Positions 11,751 through 23,999 of a stretch of 64,000 bases of DNA are shown piece after piece. The notes under the pieces were generated by a model. That model ran no database searches, had not been told where the DNA came from, and saw only the letters and a program-made list of their open reading frames with translations. The stretch comes from Claviceps africana (lineage: Eukaryota; Ascomycota; Sordariomycetes; Hypocreales; Clavicipitaceae): NCBI GenBank assembly GCA_018360145.1, contig SRPY01000036.1, positions 1-64,000 of the forward strand, in the 5' to 3' direction. The stretch's first letter is position 1, and each line of letters begins with the position of its first letter. Position numbers and translations under genes: made by a program.

Positions 11751-13190
11751 ATAAAAGCTTTTAATTAAATATTTTAGTTATTTTCCTTTTTTATATTTAA
11801 TAATATTATTTTTAAAGAATAGCTATTCTCTTTTTCCTTTAACTCTTTAATTAAAAACATTCCCTTTACTTAAGTTTCCTTTAAACCTTTATTAGCTAAA
11901 CCTTTATTAATTAAATCTCTTACTTTATTTAATATATTTTTTTTTAATAAAGTTAAAAATATTAAAGGTATTAAGCTTAAAGCTTTTATAAAGCTATTTA
12001 AAGAAATTATTAATAGGTAAAATACCTTTATAAATCTCTAAAGTAATCTTAATATTAGCTAGTTTAATAGTAAAAATATAGTTAACTTCTTTAAAGACTT
12101 TAAAGCTAAAATATAAGCTTTAAGGATTATAAAAGAAAATTAGTGTTAAAAGTTTAAAAAAGAGATTAACTTAAGTTTTTATATTAATATTAAGCCTTTT
12201 ATAACTATATATACTTAAAAGAAAGCTAAAGAAGGGCTTATAATTTAGTTTTAGGCTACACGTTAGAAGTAAACTAAGGATACTATATACTAACTAAAGA
12301 AAATTAATATAGAATAACCCTAAATTTATTTTAAAACTTACTTTTAGCTTTAAAAATATAGGGCTATTATAATAAAGGCCTTCTTTAATAATTAAAAACT
12401 ACTGTTTTTATAGTCTATTAATATATATAAAGCTATTTTTAATAAGTTTATTATTAGCTTTATAAATAAATAGAATATAAAGTATAAAGAATTTATTAAA
12501 GGTAAGTATAAAGCACTATAGAAAAAACTAAATAAGTATATTATATTACGCCTATAGCTAAAGAACTATAACTTAATTTATAAAATAATAGTTTACTAAG
12601 GGGCTAGACTATTTAATTATTATAAAAAGAGCTAATTTACCTTTATTTAAAGAACTAATGCCTTTATAGAAAACCCTAGTATATTTTAATTAAAGACTGC
12701 TAGTCTCCCTTAGTAAAGCACTACTAAAAATATAACTTATAAAGAGTAAATTAATAGCTTAGTAATAAAGATAGAAGAATTATAAATAGCTATACTTTAT
12801 AATTAAAGTAATTTATTTAATCTTTTAAAGTATATTAAAGAGAAGCTTCGCTTATAGCCTTAGCTATTATAGAATTTAGTGTAGATTAAGGACTTAAAGG
12901 AAATTAAAAATGTTTAAATAAACGCCTTTAAAAGCAATAGAAGATAGAGCTTTATACATTACTTTTACTATAATAAAGAAGGATACTACTTAAATAGATA
13001 TAAATACCTAAACTATAATTAAAAGATTAGCTTTACTTAGTATAACTCTTAAGCTTAAATTCTTACTATTAGTAATAGTTTTATAAAATATTAGATTCTA
13101 TTAGTTCTATATAAATTATTTTTATAAATAAAAAGCTATATATATAGACTTATAGTCTTTTAAATATAATACTTTAGAGACTATATAGTT
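11750..13190 (+). pseudogene. E1 copy B gag remnant with zinc knuckle
   Basis: Gag packages the element RNA. The clearest evidence is at 12960-13001, where the frame reads Tyr-x2-Tyr-NKEG-Tyr-x4-Tyr. It is the retroviral-type CX2CX4HX4C knuckle with TGC/TGT to TAC/TAT and CAC to TAC changes, and it is followed by KYLNYN. Upstream (12060-12950) a continuous frame with tolerated stops contains QLLQ-like and Lys-rich stretches. The 5' end is not definable. It is followed without a clear gap by pol. The gene is broken by many stops. Confidence 0.6.
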
Positions 13191-16100
13191 AATTATTTCC
13201 TTTCTAAAGTTAAAAGCCTTAATAAAGGCACTAAGGAATATTAAATAATATTAATTAATAAGAAAAAGATATTTTAAGACATTGCTAAGAGACTTAACCT
13301 TTCTATATACTACTTAAAAAGGTAGAGGCTAACTACTATAGAGATCTTAACTAAGGATAAACCACTTTAAATAAGCGTAATTACATTATAAAGGTAAAGT
13401 AAATTAAGCTTAAAGAGTAAATCTTTAAAATTAATAGCTACTATTAATATAAATGCTTTAAAAAGAGCTTATATTAAAGAACTTATTAATAAGCTAGCTA
13501 TAAAGAAACGTTCTATACCTATTATATCTAAAATCTATAACTAAGGAGATGTTATTAGTTATAGAAAAGAAACCCCTTAGTAGCAACTTATTAGTTAGCT
13601 TTATAAAGAAGTGCTAGTTAAAAAAGTAGGCGTTAGCTTATAGGATCTTTTTAAGCTCTTCCTATAACTAGCTAAATTAATTGCTAATAAATGTATAGTA
13701 CGTATAAAAGGCGTTTAAGAAATTTATATCTATAATAGCTTTATAAAATTAGCTAAGTTAATATAACTATATAAATATTAATAAATTAAAATTAATTAAT
13801 TATTTAATTATTAAATCCTTAATTAAGTGATTTAAATAATAATAGAATTATTTAAGTAAGGAGAAACTAAAGAATTTAAAGCAGGCAATAGTTTTAGCTT
13901 ATAATTAATAATGGATTTTAATATTAAAATAAGTGTAGCTATTTAGGCAGCCCTATAATAGAGGTTAAAAGTAAACTTAAAATAAAAAACTCTTAAAGTA
14001 AACCCCTTTATTTTAAATAAGGGATTATTTAATTAAATAAATAGTAATTTAGTTAGTATAAATTTAAGCACTTAAAAGTCTTATAGTATAATTTACCTAA
14101 GTGTAATAGTAAGCTACCTCTAAGAATTGCCTTACTTATAAATATAACTAAAGGATCCTAAAGGCCCCCTCTTAAAAGCTTTATTTAATATAGAATTATA
14201 AAGTAATTTTATTACTAAAAAGACTGTATAAAAGATAGAACTTACTATTTACTTAATAAAAACTAAAGCTAATAGTATATTATATATAAATAACGCTATT
14301 AATCTATTAGGTAAGGTTTAAGCTAAACTCTATTTAAGAAATATATAGACATCTATATATTTCTATATAGCGCTTAATATAGTCTTAATTTCTATTATTC
14401 TAGGTATACCTTTTATATATTAAGTATAAGCTTCTTTTAACTATAGCTATAGTCTTAATAAGATAAATATTTAATATTATTTTAGAGATATTATAGTTAT
14501 TATATAAGTTATAGGTTAGGTTTAGTTAGATTTAATTAATATTAAAAAATAAGTTATATAAATTAATATACTGTTTATTTAAGAGAAAAAGGAATTAATT
14601 AAATTAGCTATAAATAATTAAAAAAATAAAATTAAAAGGGAGTTTAAATTAAAGCTAAATAAGATCTTAGTGCTTATTACACTATTAAAAGTGCAGTAAG
14701 TTATTAGTTTTATCTTTACTCCTACTATTAATTAATAGGTTTAATAACTTAAAGATATAGCTAAGGAAATCTAACTATAATAACTAATATAGGCATTTAA
14801 TCTTAAGGTAAATACCCTTTATAAGTATATTAATGTAAAAGTACACCCCCTTAATAATATCCCTTTTAATAAATCTATCCTTAATAGTAACCCTTAATAG
14901 AAAATAAAGAAATAAAATAAAGTTAAAAGGTGTCTTAATATTAATAAAAAGTATAAAGACTTTATTATAGAAAGGTTTTCTAAACACCTATAGGGGTTTT
15001 AATTAACTTAAGAGAGACTTAATTAAATACTTATAGAAGTTAGGGAATATCTTACCCCTTTAAAAGTAGATATTTTTAAGGAGATCCTTAGTAACTATAA
15101 AGCTACTTTAGGGTGGGACCTATTTAAAATAGGGAAAGTTAACCCCCTTATTACACTACTATAAATTATTAAAGTTATTAAATATAAGGTGTAGTAAGTA
15201 AAGTCTATTTTAATTCCTTTAAGGCTTTAAAAGAAGCTTATTAAATTATTAAAATAGAAAGTTAAATATAGATTAATAAAAGAAAGTTATAGTTCTGTTA
15301 TGGTCTAGCCCGATTGGGCCATCGCGAGTGTCAGGCGCAGACATAGTGGGGTTAGCACATCCTTTGCCAGCTGCGTGCCAGCTGCACTAGTTAGCTAGGA
15401 CAAAAGGATACGTATTGATCAGAGTTGCGGGTCTCTGGTCAATTAACACTTATATTGCCGGTCGTACGCAGGGCTTGGCAACCGCCGCCAGCTGCAGGCT
15501 AAGCTAGGCTAGGTCAAAGACCTAGCCCATCACAAGTTCTTATAAAAACCTATTCTTCCTTATTATAAAGAAAGATAGAGGAATTTAATTTATTTTATTA
15601 GTAATATAGTATAATAGCATTATAGTTAGGGATGCTAATATCTTTAAAGGTATAAAAGCCTTTAGTAAGGAATTTATAATATATATAATCCTTTCTATTA
15701 TTAACCTCCTTTTAAGGTATAATTAAGTTAACTTAGTAATTATAAGTTATAATTTTATAACTATTGCAATATTAATTAAGCTTTTAAGGCTTTATAGACT
15801 GCTTTAAGGGGCTACTAACTTAGTTGCTTAGTTTTACTATATTATAGAACGTATCCTTTATAATTTAATACCCTATATTTATATACCCTTTCTTAATAAT
15901 ATTGCTATTAAGGGACTTACTATAGTTTATAATAATAATAAAATTATCTTAAGTGTTTATAAGTATATAATAAAGCATTTAATTAATTTAAATAATATTT
16001 TATTAAACCTTAAGCTTATTAAATATACTACTTCTACTATTAAAAGTAAGTTCTACTAACCTACTACTATTATTATTAAGTATATCTATAGAATATATAG

Positions 16101-17560
16101 TAGAAAACCTATAAAAGTAAAGGTTATTAAGCTTTAAAAATAAAGTTATTACTCCTCTATAAAAGAGGTGTAATTTTTTATAAAATTAGCTACCTTTTAT
16201 TGCCTTTAAGTGCCTTACTTTATAACTATTTCCTTACCTTTAATAAATCTTCTTAAAAAGAAATTATATTAAAATTAAAAGCTAAAATACAATAAAGTAA
16301 TAAAAAAGATTATTAAAGCTATTATAAGTACCCTAAGTTTACAATTAATTAATATAAATAAAGAAAGAGGAGAAATCATCTTTATTATAAAAAGGCTAGG
16401 GACTATTAAATAATCTTAATAAAGCTATTAAAGGGGATATAAAAGAATTTATTAATTTACACCTTTATACTAACACTTAGGGAGGTAAAGACTAACTATT
16501 CTACTCCTTAAAGTTAGAGTAAATTATTTTTTACTTTATAACTTTAAAGAGACTATTTAATTATATAGTAAAGAAGTTTAAAAACCTTAAAAAAAAAGCA
16601 TTAAAGTATTTCCTTAATAATAGAATTCTCTTTAAGTAATCTACTAAGCTTATAAAAGGACTTATATTTATTATTAATAATAAAAATAGGTAGCTTATAA
16701 TTATTAAAGTAATTTATTTTAAGCTTAGTTATAAAGGCATTAAAGTTATTTTTTAGGTAGCTAAACTTTACTACTACTAAAGAGGTATATAGAATCTAAT
16801 TTAAGCTATAATTTAATATTATAAAACATACTAAAGATTTACACTATAACACTTATAAAAACTCTTAATTTCTATTGCCTTTAGTAACCTAATAAGTAAG
16901 ATATACATTAACACTTAGTATTTTCTATTTAATTATAAATATAAATATCTTTTAGAAGCTTAATATAACCTTATAAAGTAGGTAGAAGCTAAAGCTATTT
17001 ATATTACTAATATTAAGGCTATATAAAGGTTTCTTAATAAGCTTATTTATAGATTTAGGTTCTTTCTATATATTATATATAATAAAGAACCTAAAATAAG
17101 AGAGAAACTTATAGAAGCCTTAGCTAATCTTAGTATAAAAGGTATTTAAACCTCTAGCTATAATCTTAAAGCTAATACCTTTATTAAAGTAGGTTATTAG
17201 TCTCTTTCTTTTATATTTACTAAAATAAGCAGATTAAGTAGAAAATAGTTTAAGCACTTAAGGAAAGCATTACTTATAGATAGAATTATAATTAAGGCTT
17301 TTTATAGAAAGTCTATATTTTACCTTATCTATAAATAAAAACCCCTTCTTCCTTTAAAAGTAGAATTCTTAATATAGAGAATAGTTAATTAAGATAAAGT
17401 AACTACTACTTAAGATTTATTTATAGCTAAGATATATATTTTAAAGTAAAAAGTAGAAGATATTAAGTTTATAAAAAGGAAAGTGCTATATTTCTAATAA
17501 TTACTTAGTATATAAACTAACTATAATTAAGCTGCTTCTCTTTATAAAGAATGTAATTAA
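13190..17560 (+). pseudogene. E1 copy B pol: protease-like, RT, integrase; RNase H deleted
   Basis: The polyprotein relic reads along the + strand. A retropepsin-like end with GIPFIYQVQASFNY lies near 14400-14460. RT runs about 14940-16070, with QGATNLVAQF near 15800 and FLNN (from FLDD) at 15889-15900. The integrase zinc-binding part (YYKTYQRFT, from the usual HCxTC) lies near 16720-16850, and the integrase core near 16900-17200 (YNKEPKI, then GIQTSSYN). An E5 solo LTR interrupts RT at 15296-15534. RNase H, present in copies A and O, is missing at 16380-16386. The order RT-integrase and the motifs place it in Ty3/gypsy. Frames are broken throughout. Confidence 0.75.
15296..15534 (-). mobile_element. 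Solo LTR, family E5 (239 bp)
   Basis: A GC-rich island begins TGTTATGGTCTAGCCCG and ends CTAGCCCATCACA, flanked by a perfect 5-bp target duplication AGTTC (15291-15295 and 15535-15539). Read on the - strand it starts TGTGATGGGCTAGGTC and forms a stem-loop with ACCTAGCC. A second copy is at 35868-36109. It keeps nearly all CpG and CpA sites, so RIP has not visibly affected it. It interrupts RT of copy B. Confidence 0.92.
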
Positions 17561-19780
17561 TTAGTTAAAGGTAACCTTATACTTATTTACAATATTTATT
17601 ATATAATAAATATATTAACTATATATAAGCTAACTATATAATAGAATAGCTTATTTTAAATCTATAGTTAGGCACCTATTATAGAAGTATATAGATTAAA
17701 GACCTTAAATAGAATCCTTTTTAATAAAATAATTAATAGAGATTATTTTAAAAAATTTATACTTAATAAAGAAGGATAGTAGACTTTATTTATAAATAAG
17801 TAGCTTTATTAGCTACCTTAGCAGGACTCTTACTTTATATAAGCGTATAACGCACTAAACTAGTCTTTTAAGGGCAATCTTAATAAGGCGCTATATAATC
17901 TCTATTTATCCTAGATAATATACAATATATTTAATTAAATAGTCTTTAATAAAAATAAGTCTTCTATTCTATATAATGTTTTATAAAATAATAGTTCTAA
18001 AGATAAAGAGAAAAAGCTACCTCTATATTAATATCTATATTACTAACTTAAAGTCTAAATTCCTACTCTTCTACTTAATTATTAATATAAATATTAAGCT
18101 TATTACCTACTCTTTAATTATTAACCTTACCTTAAAACTAATTCTTATTTACTATTTATTTCTATTTACTTCTTCTTACTACTGTTTTTTAATAATAAGC
18201 TTTTTGCCTTTACCTTTACTTTATTCTCTAAAGAGAAGAGAGCTTAAAAGCTCTCTCTAACTATTTAATCTATTAATTATTGCCTTATTTATTTATATAT
18301 TTTATTTATTTAAGTTTATTATTTACTTATTATTTACTTATTTACTATTTATTATCTTTACTAATTATTTAACTAATCTATTAAGACTTTTAAGCTAAGT
18401 TTAACCCTTTTATTTTATTACTAATCTCCTTTAATTCCTTTATTTCCCTATTTTATTTCTTTTAATTAAATGCTTTAAATAGCTCTTTTATTATTTTACC
18501 TTTCCCTTTCCTTTACTTATATTCTATAAACTTAATATAAAATAAAGAGAAAGTATATTAATAGTAATAATAAAAGTATTTTTAATAGTAAAAGTTTTAT
18601 ATTTAAATATAGCTTTAATTAAAAGTCTTTTAATATTCTTAAAAGTATATTCCTTTTTTAAAAAAGGTATTAAAGGATAAGGATTATTATAGTCCCTTTA
18701 ATACCTTAAATAAGTGGTTTAGTTATAAATATTATTAACTTTTTAAATATAGTTACTATATACTTTATTTCTTACTTCTATAAAAGAAATATAGCTAAAG
18801 AAAGGAGCGCTTATATATTTACTAAAAGCTATAATAGTATAAATATAGGTATTTATATATAAAGAGCAATAAAGATTGTTATTCTTTTTAAATAAATATA
18901 TAAAGAAAGTAAGCTACTATTTAAAATACTTAACTATAGCTATAGAAAAAAAACCCTTAAGATAAGCTGTTTTAATAGGAATTAATACAGTAACCTTAAA
19001 GCTTTTAAGAACTACTTCTTAAATAATTAAATATTCCTAAAGATATAACTTAAAAAGCTTAGCTTAGGAATTAATAGCTAATAAATATATAGCTAAATAC
19101 TTAAGATAATTTTTAATCTTTTTCTTTTTTAATATAACTATAAAATAAAGAGAAACACTGCTTTTTTTAATATTAATACCTAAAAGAATAGTAATTTAGA
19201 AAAGATAATAAAACTTAGATCTATTAGCTTTAGTTTATACTATTTAATTAAATAGTTACTTACTATATAAGTGCTTATATTTACCTTTATTATATCCCCT
19301 CTACCTTACTATTTTAGAGTATTAGTTAATAATAAAAACTGCTTATAAAGCCTCTTAGTAACAATATTAATAATATTTAAGAGATTAAATAGAGGCTAAT
19401 TACTAGGATTTATAATTGTAAAAACCTAGTTAATTAAATAATTAAATAAAAGAGAGGGGGTTAAAAAGTAAAAGGAGAAGAGAAGTATATATATAAGGAG
19501 GAAAACTATTAATATAAAAATTAAAAGGGGCTAGACTATAACTTATTTATTTTATTAAAACAAATAGTAATAGCTACTATTAGCTAGTAACCGCTTTAAT
19601 AAATAAAGCTATTAGCTAATTTCTTAAAGAAGTTTATTTTTCTTTTAATAATTATTTAATAGTGTTAGTTTATAAGTAATAAATTAAAGCTAGCTTAAGG
19701 AAAAGAGACCCCCCTTTACCTTACTTAATTAAATTCTCTCCTTCTTTTTCTTCTATACCCCCCCCCTTTTTCTAACCTTT
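17560..19780. other. E1 copy B, region after integrase
   Basis: Transposon sequence shared with copies A (about 5850-8100) and O (47040-50150). It includes a 94-codon open stretch at 17976-18260 on the + strand, which has no recognisable domain and no counterpart open frame in the other copies. It also holds Lys/Ser-rich coding-like sequence on the - strand at 18000-18500 and a G-run near 19456. No gene is assigned. Confidence 0.35.
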
Positions 19781-22250
19781 TTTACTACTTATTACATTTA
19801 AAGCTTTTATTTTTTATTAGAAAAATACTTTATTTTAACTTATCTTTTATAGGCTTTTATGTTTCCTTAGGCCTATACTTATTTAAATTATTATTCCCTT
19901 ATATTACTAATGTAATTATAAAAGAAATAACCTCCTTTAAAATTTTTCCTAAATATTTAGCATTTAAACCTTTTAATTAGAAATAAAAGAATACGCTTTA
20001 TAGGAATTTAGAATTCTTAAGAATATTTTATAACTTAAAGAAAGAGCGGTAAATCCTTTTACTTTTAGCTATTTACCTATTTTTATAGCTATGTATTAAG
20101 TGTATAAGTAAAATAGGCGCTTCTTTACTATAAATAAAGCACCTTTTATTAATAAAGATTTTAATTAAATGCTTTAAGTTTAGCTTATAGTCTTTTAGCT
20201 AAAAACTAAATAGCTTACTTATATTAAAGAGTATAATTTTTAGAACTTTAATATTATTAGTTATAAAGAAGTCCTGCCTTTAAAGGGATAATAGAGGGAA
20301 AGCTATTAATAAACTTATATAACTAATATTTATAGGCTTTTAAAAGCTTTATTTATAAACTTATAAAATAAATAGCTTAATTAGTTTACACTTTTTACTA
20401 TAATAAAGATTATTAGGTAAGGTCTTAAAAATTATATTGCTTATTTTAGTTATAAAATATTAGTTAAAGACAATAATATCTTAATTAATAGCTATAAAAA
20501 ATGCTATTTTATAACCTATTATAGACTATAGAAAAATAAGTTAGTTAGTATTTGCTATAGTAAAAGACTAAATATAAGAGATTTATATAAAGAATAATAT
20601 AGAAGGTACTTTATAGTAGGCCTTATTTACTTTATAAACTATTAAGTAGCTTTTATCTTTAATTAATATTATAGAAGCCTTTATTATTTTAACTTTTATA
20701 AAGTAAAGTGTAAATAGAGGTTTTTAAAGTTTATATAGAGGTAAAAGTAGATTTTATAACTTCTTAACTATTTATATCGCTTTAAAGTAATTATAGTGCC
20801 TAGCTTTATTTAGAAAGGCACCTTTAAGTGTAAATATATATATCTTTCCTTCTTTATTTATACACTAAGAGAATTTACTAAATATATAATATTAGTAATT
20901 AGTAATAATTTATAAACGCTAAAGCTTAGGATAAAGTAAGCTTTAAAAGCTCCTTTTAAGCCTAAGTAATTAATTAAATTTAAACTTTTACTTTAGTAAT
21001 AGGTTTTTATAGATAATATCCTTAATATAAGTAGTTTAATATATATAGTTAGGCTTAAGTAAACCTTTTAAATCCTTTTAGATATAGTAGCTAATAAGCT
21101 TATATATATAGACCTTTATACCCTTTTTAATAAAACTTAACTATCTTTTAATATTAGCTTTATTTAAGAAGTTTATTAAAGGAAAACCTTAATCCCTAAG
21201 CTTTTAACTTTAACTATAGGTAAAGGAGTATCTTTATTTATAGCTCTATAATTATAAAATATATATTTAAGTAATAGCAAAAGAGTTATTAAATATTACT
21301 TATATAAACCTTATATTAATTTTATTAAGCTTTAGAATTCTTTAATAAAACTAATTATTAAAGTAAATATAAAGCCTTTACTTAAGAATTTAGTAATAAA
21401 GTAAATTTAAAAATAGCGCTATATAGTGCTTAGTAAAGCTACTATAATAAGTATAAGTTAAACTACACTTTAAGCTTTACTACTTACCTTAGAACTATTA
21501 TTACTGCCTTCTTAACTATTTAATTAAAGTCTAACTTATTTATTATTATTATCTCTTAAGTAGAGTATTAGGCTAAGATAGTAACTTATAAGTAATGCCT
21601 TATAAATATTTATACTTAAATAGTAGGGAGATAACTTATATAAAGGGCGTAAAAGGAGTAAATTAACCTTAATATAGTTATTAAATCTTTCTAATATAAT
21701 AGTCCCTTTATTTTAATTAATTACTAAAGCGAAATTAATACTTTTAGTAAAATAAAGAGAAGTATTTTTTTACTAATAATAATAGAAGAATACTACTATA
21801 GATAATAGAGAAAATAAAGAGAAAGAAGAGCTAACTTAAAGGCTTTAATAGGCTAATTAAACTAACTAGGTTTAGGCAGACTAAATTATAGGCTTAGAAG
21901 GTAAAATATAGAATAATATATATAATATATTAATTAAAGCTACTAAAAGTACTAAGCTAAGCGTAGTAATATATATAACTACTATTAGTCTCCTGCCTTT
22001 TTTATAAGAAAGAGGAGTTTACTAGCGTAATATTCTTATATTTTTACCTACTTTTAGTATTTATATATTAATTATTCTAATTAAACTTTCTATAGTTAAA
22101 GCATAGAGTGATATTTATAAATATATTTATAATTAAATAAAGTAAAATAAAAAAAAGGTTAAATTTTATAAAGAAAGAGCTTAGCGCTATAGAGAAAAGA
22201 TTAATAGCTAATAAATAACCCTTTAAAAGAAAAAGGCTTAATAAAAGCTA
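19780..22250 (-). pseudogene. E1 3' region, antisense coding-like frame (copy B)
   Basis: On the - strand, a frame with tolerated stops runs through most of 21400-19790. It includes a KGAFLNKARHYNYFKAIQIV-like stretch near 20800 and a continuous run of about 300 residues after it. The same residues can be read in copies A and O. Position: downstream of integrase and opposite to pol, a place where some large gypsy elements carry an extra gene. I cannot assign a family. A host-derived passenger gene, an accessory element gene or a strand-composition artefact are all possible. Confidence 0.3.
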
Positions 22251-22257
22251 TTAATAC

Positions 22258-23279
22258 TATTAGAAATAAGGGGTTTACAGAGGCTTTTGCCCTCTAGAGT
22301 ACTAAGGTAGTGAGGCTTAGTAAGCCAGCGGTTAGAAGGTCTCTGCAGCGCTATAGCGGTTGCTACAGGCTTTATTTTTATGTTAGAAGCTTAATGCACG
22401 CTTTCTAGCACGTAAAATACACTAAATTCTTGCTTATAGAATATAAGTGAATTTTCTTAGATTTTATTTAATTTATCTAACATTATAGGTAGTAGGTTTA
22501 ATTAATAGTCTATATAGTTATAGGCAGCTGTAAGGAGATAAGTGTTCTTCCTTATATACCCACTAAGCTTATTAGTAGATCTATATAGCTAGTAAGGGCT
22601 TATAAGCCACTTTTTATTTTCTATAAAATTTATTTATATAGAAAAACAAAAAAATAGACTTATAGCTATATAACTAACCTACTAATATATATATTAAAAA
22701 TTTTACTTAGTGAAAATCTATATATAAAAAAATCCTAAAAATCTAAAAATTAGGAAATTTATATAGAAAAATTCCCCTTACTTTAGCAATAATAAAACTC
22801 CTTATATTTCCTTTCTATAACCTTTAGTCCTTATATAATTTAATTCTAAAGACCTTTTATTTCCTCCTCTAAGGTGGCCTGTAGGTTACGTAACCTAAGG
22901 CTTTATAGCTGCTAGGCAGCGCAGCTTAAATCTTTAATTAAAATTTAGCTAGTATGCCTTATTGCTATAAAAATTAATCGCTAAGGCTAACGGTTTGTTA
23001 GCTTTTTAATTAAGTGTGCGCTAACTATTAAAGCGTGTAATTAAGGGTAAGAAGGCTAGAAAAGTGGGGCGCTTATAGCTGCGAGCTCTTAGCCGAAACA
23101 TCTATTTCTACGCTTGCCGCGCGCGCGCGCACGTGTGTGTTGCGCGCACCGCCGCCGGCTTTCAACCCAAAGACCCCCTATAAAGGTCCCTATAGGGGTC
23201 AGAGTTAGGGTCGTTATAAGGCCTGTTGAAAGTCCTTATGGTGGATGAGGTCTCCTGAAAATAGCTGTTATTTTCAACA
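22258..23279 (-). mobile_element. Solo LTR, family E4 (1022 bp)
   Basis: It is bounded by the 5-bp target duplication AATAC (22253-22257 and 23280-23284). Read on the - strand it starts TGTTGAAAATA and ends TTTCTAATA (from TTTCTAACA), the TG...CA form of an LTR. The copy at 37607-38628 has the identical length and its own duplication. Both ends are GC-richer and the middle (about 22440-22860) is RIP-converted. The first bases form a hairpin, TGAAAATA pairing with TATTTTCA. It interrupts the 3' region of E1 copy B. Confidence 0.9.
23117..23150. repeat. Alternating purine-pyrimidine tract in E4 LTR
   Basis: A (CG)6-type run is followed by CACGTGTGTGT and then TGCGCGCACC. The strictly alternating bases favour Z-DNA. 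The same tract is conserved in the other E4 LTR near 37735-37770. CpG-rich sequence of this kind has few of the CpA sites favoured by RIP, which may explain its survival. Confidence 0.7.
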
Positions 23280-23284
23280 AATAC

Positions 23285-23465
23285 CTACTACACCTAAACT
23301 ATTTAATAGAACTAAAGGGTTAGAATTAAGGGAATAAACTATTTAATTAGGTAAAGATTAGTTTGTTTATTTAGATTAGAATTTACTTAATACTTGATTT
23401 TCTTTAGCCCTTAATTATATTAAATTACAGCTATAATAGAGTTAGCTACTATCCTAAGGAGGTGT
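23285..23465 (+). other. End of E1 copy B internal region, with purine-rich stretch
   Basis: This is the last part of the internal region before the 3' LTR, conserved with 52890-53068 and (reversed) 3160-3350. CTAAGGAGG at 23455-23463 just before the LTR could be the remnant of a polypurine tract. No coding frame is seen. Confidence 0.45.
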
Positions 23466-23729
23466 TATATTAAGCTAAAGGGTTAACAGAAATGCGTAAT
23501 AGAATGTAGTTAGGAATTAACCTAACGTAACTATAAAGGAAGAAAAAGGAAAAGAGCCTTTAATACAGTAGGGATTAATTAATTAAGAGATATAAAGAGG
23601 TCCTCTCTTTCTAAATAGCTATAAAGGAGTATAGCTGCTATTATAAGTTTTTATACATGCCTAATTTAATTAATTAATTAATTTAAGCCTAGCTACTGCT
23701 GCAGTATTCCCCCCCCTTTAGTGTGTATA
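23466..23729 (+). repeat. E1 copy B 3' LTR, first part
   Basis: It begins TATATTAAGC, the RIP-converted form of TGTGTCGGGC, and runs for 264 bp to the target site of E2. Together with 30523-30731 (209 bp) it equals the 473 bp of the 5' LTR. The last five bases, GTATA, are the E2 target duplication. Confidence 0.9.
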
Positions 23730-23956
23730 TGTGATGGATTCGAGCTGGTGGCTCGGATCCTTATTAGGGGCTTATTGCAATCTTATTGCATCCTATAAAG
23801 CGCAATTATAGAGGCACACTTAGGGCACGCTAGAGGCATATAAGATATATAAGCTAGCGAGAAGGCTCCTTTTAGGAGTCTTCTCTCTCTCCTTTATAGT
23901 TAATAATAAATCCATTAATGCTAAATTATAGAAGCTATCTAGGCTAATCTATAATA
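23730..23956 (+). repeat. E2 5' LTR
   Basis: A 227-bp LTR beginning TGTGATGGATTCGAGC with a stem-loop (GGATTCGAGC with GCTCGGATCC). Its outer start is intact while its inner end is RIP-converted (TCTATAATA from TCCATGACA). It matches 30291-30517 and the solo copy 51330-51556. Confidence 0.92.
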
Positions 23957-23999
23957 ATTATTAACTATTACAGTAATAATAATATAAATATAATAAACC

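Noticed and set aside
13190..14400. Clear aspartic protease DTG/DSG site in E1
   Set aside because: The downstream GIPFIY...ASFNY stretch suggests a retropepsin end, but no catalytic triplet could be identified, so only protease-like is used.
14784..14987. Open frame of 67 codons on the - strand, with a near-identical one at 30775-30978 on the + strand
   Set aside because: Both lie antisense to pol in two E1 copies. They are open because RIP creates few stops in that frame; the sense strand there encodes the RT N-terminal part.
17976..18260. Longest open frame in the window (94 codons, +)
   Set aside because: It is Leu/Ile/Tyr-rich without a domain, has no matching open frame in copies A and O, and lies in a low-complexity part of E1 where the opposite strand looks equally coding-like.
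22258..23279. Helitron or hairpin-ended DNA transposon
   Set aside because: A terminal hairpin suggested it, but the 5-bp target duplications and TG...CA-type ends in both copies fit a solo LTR.
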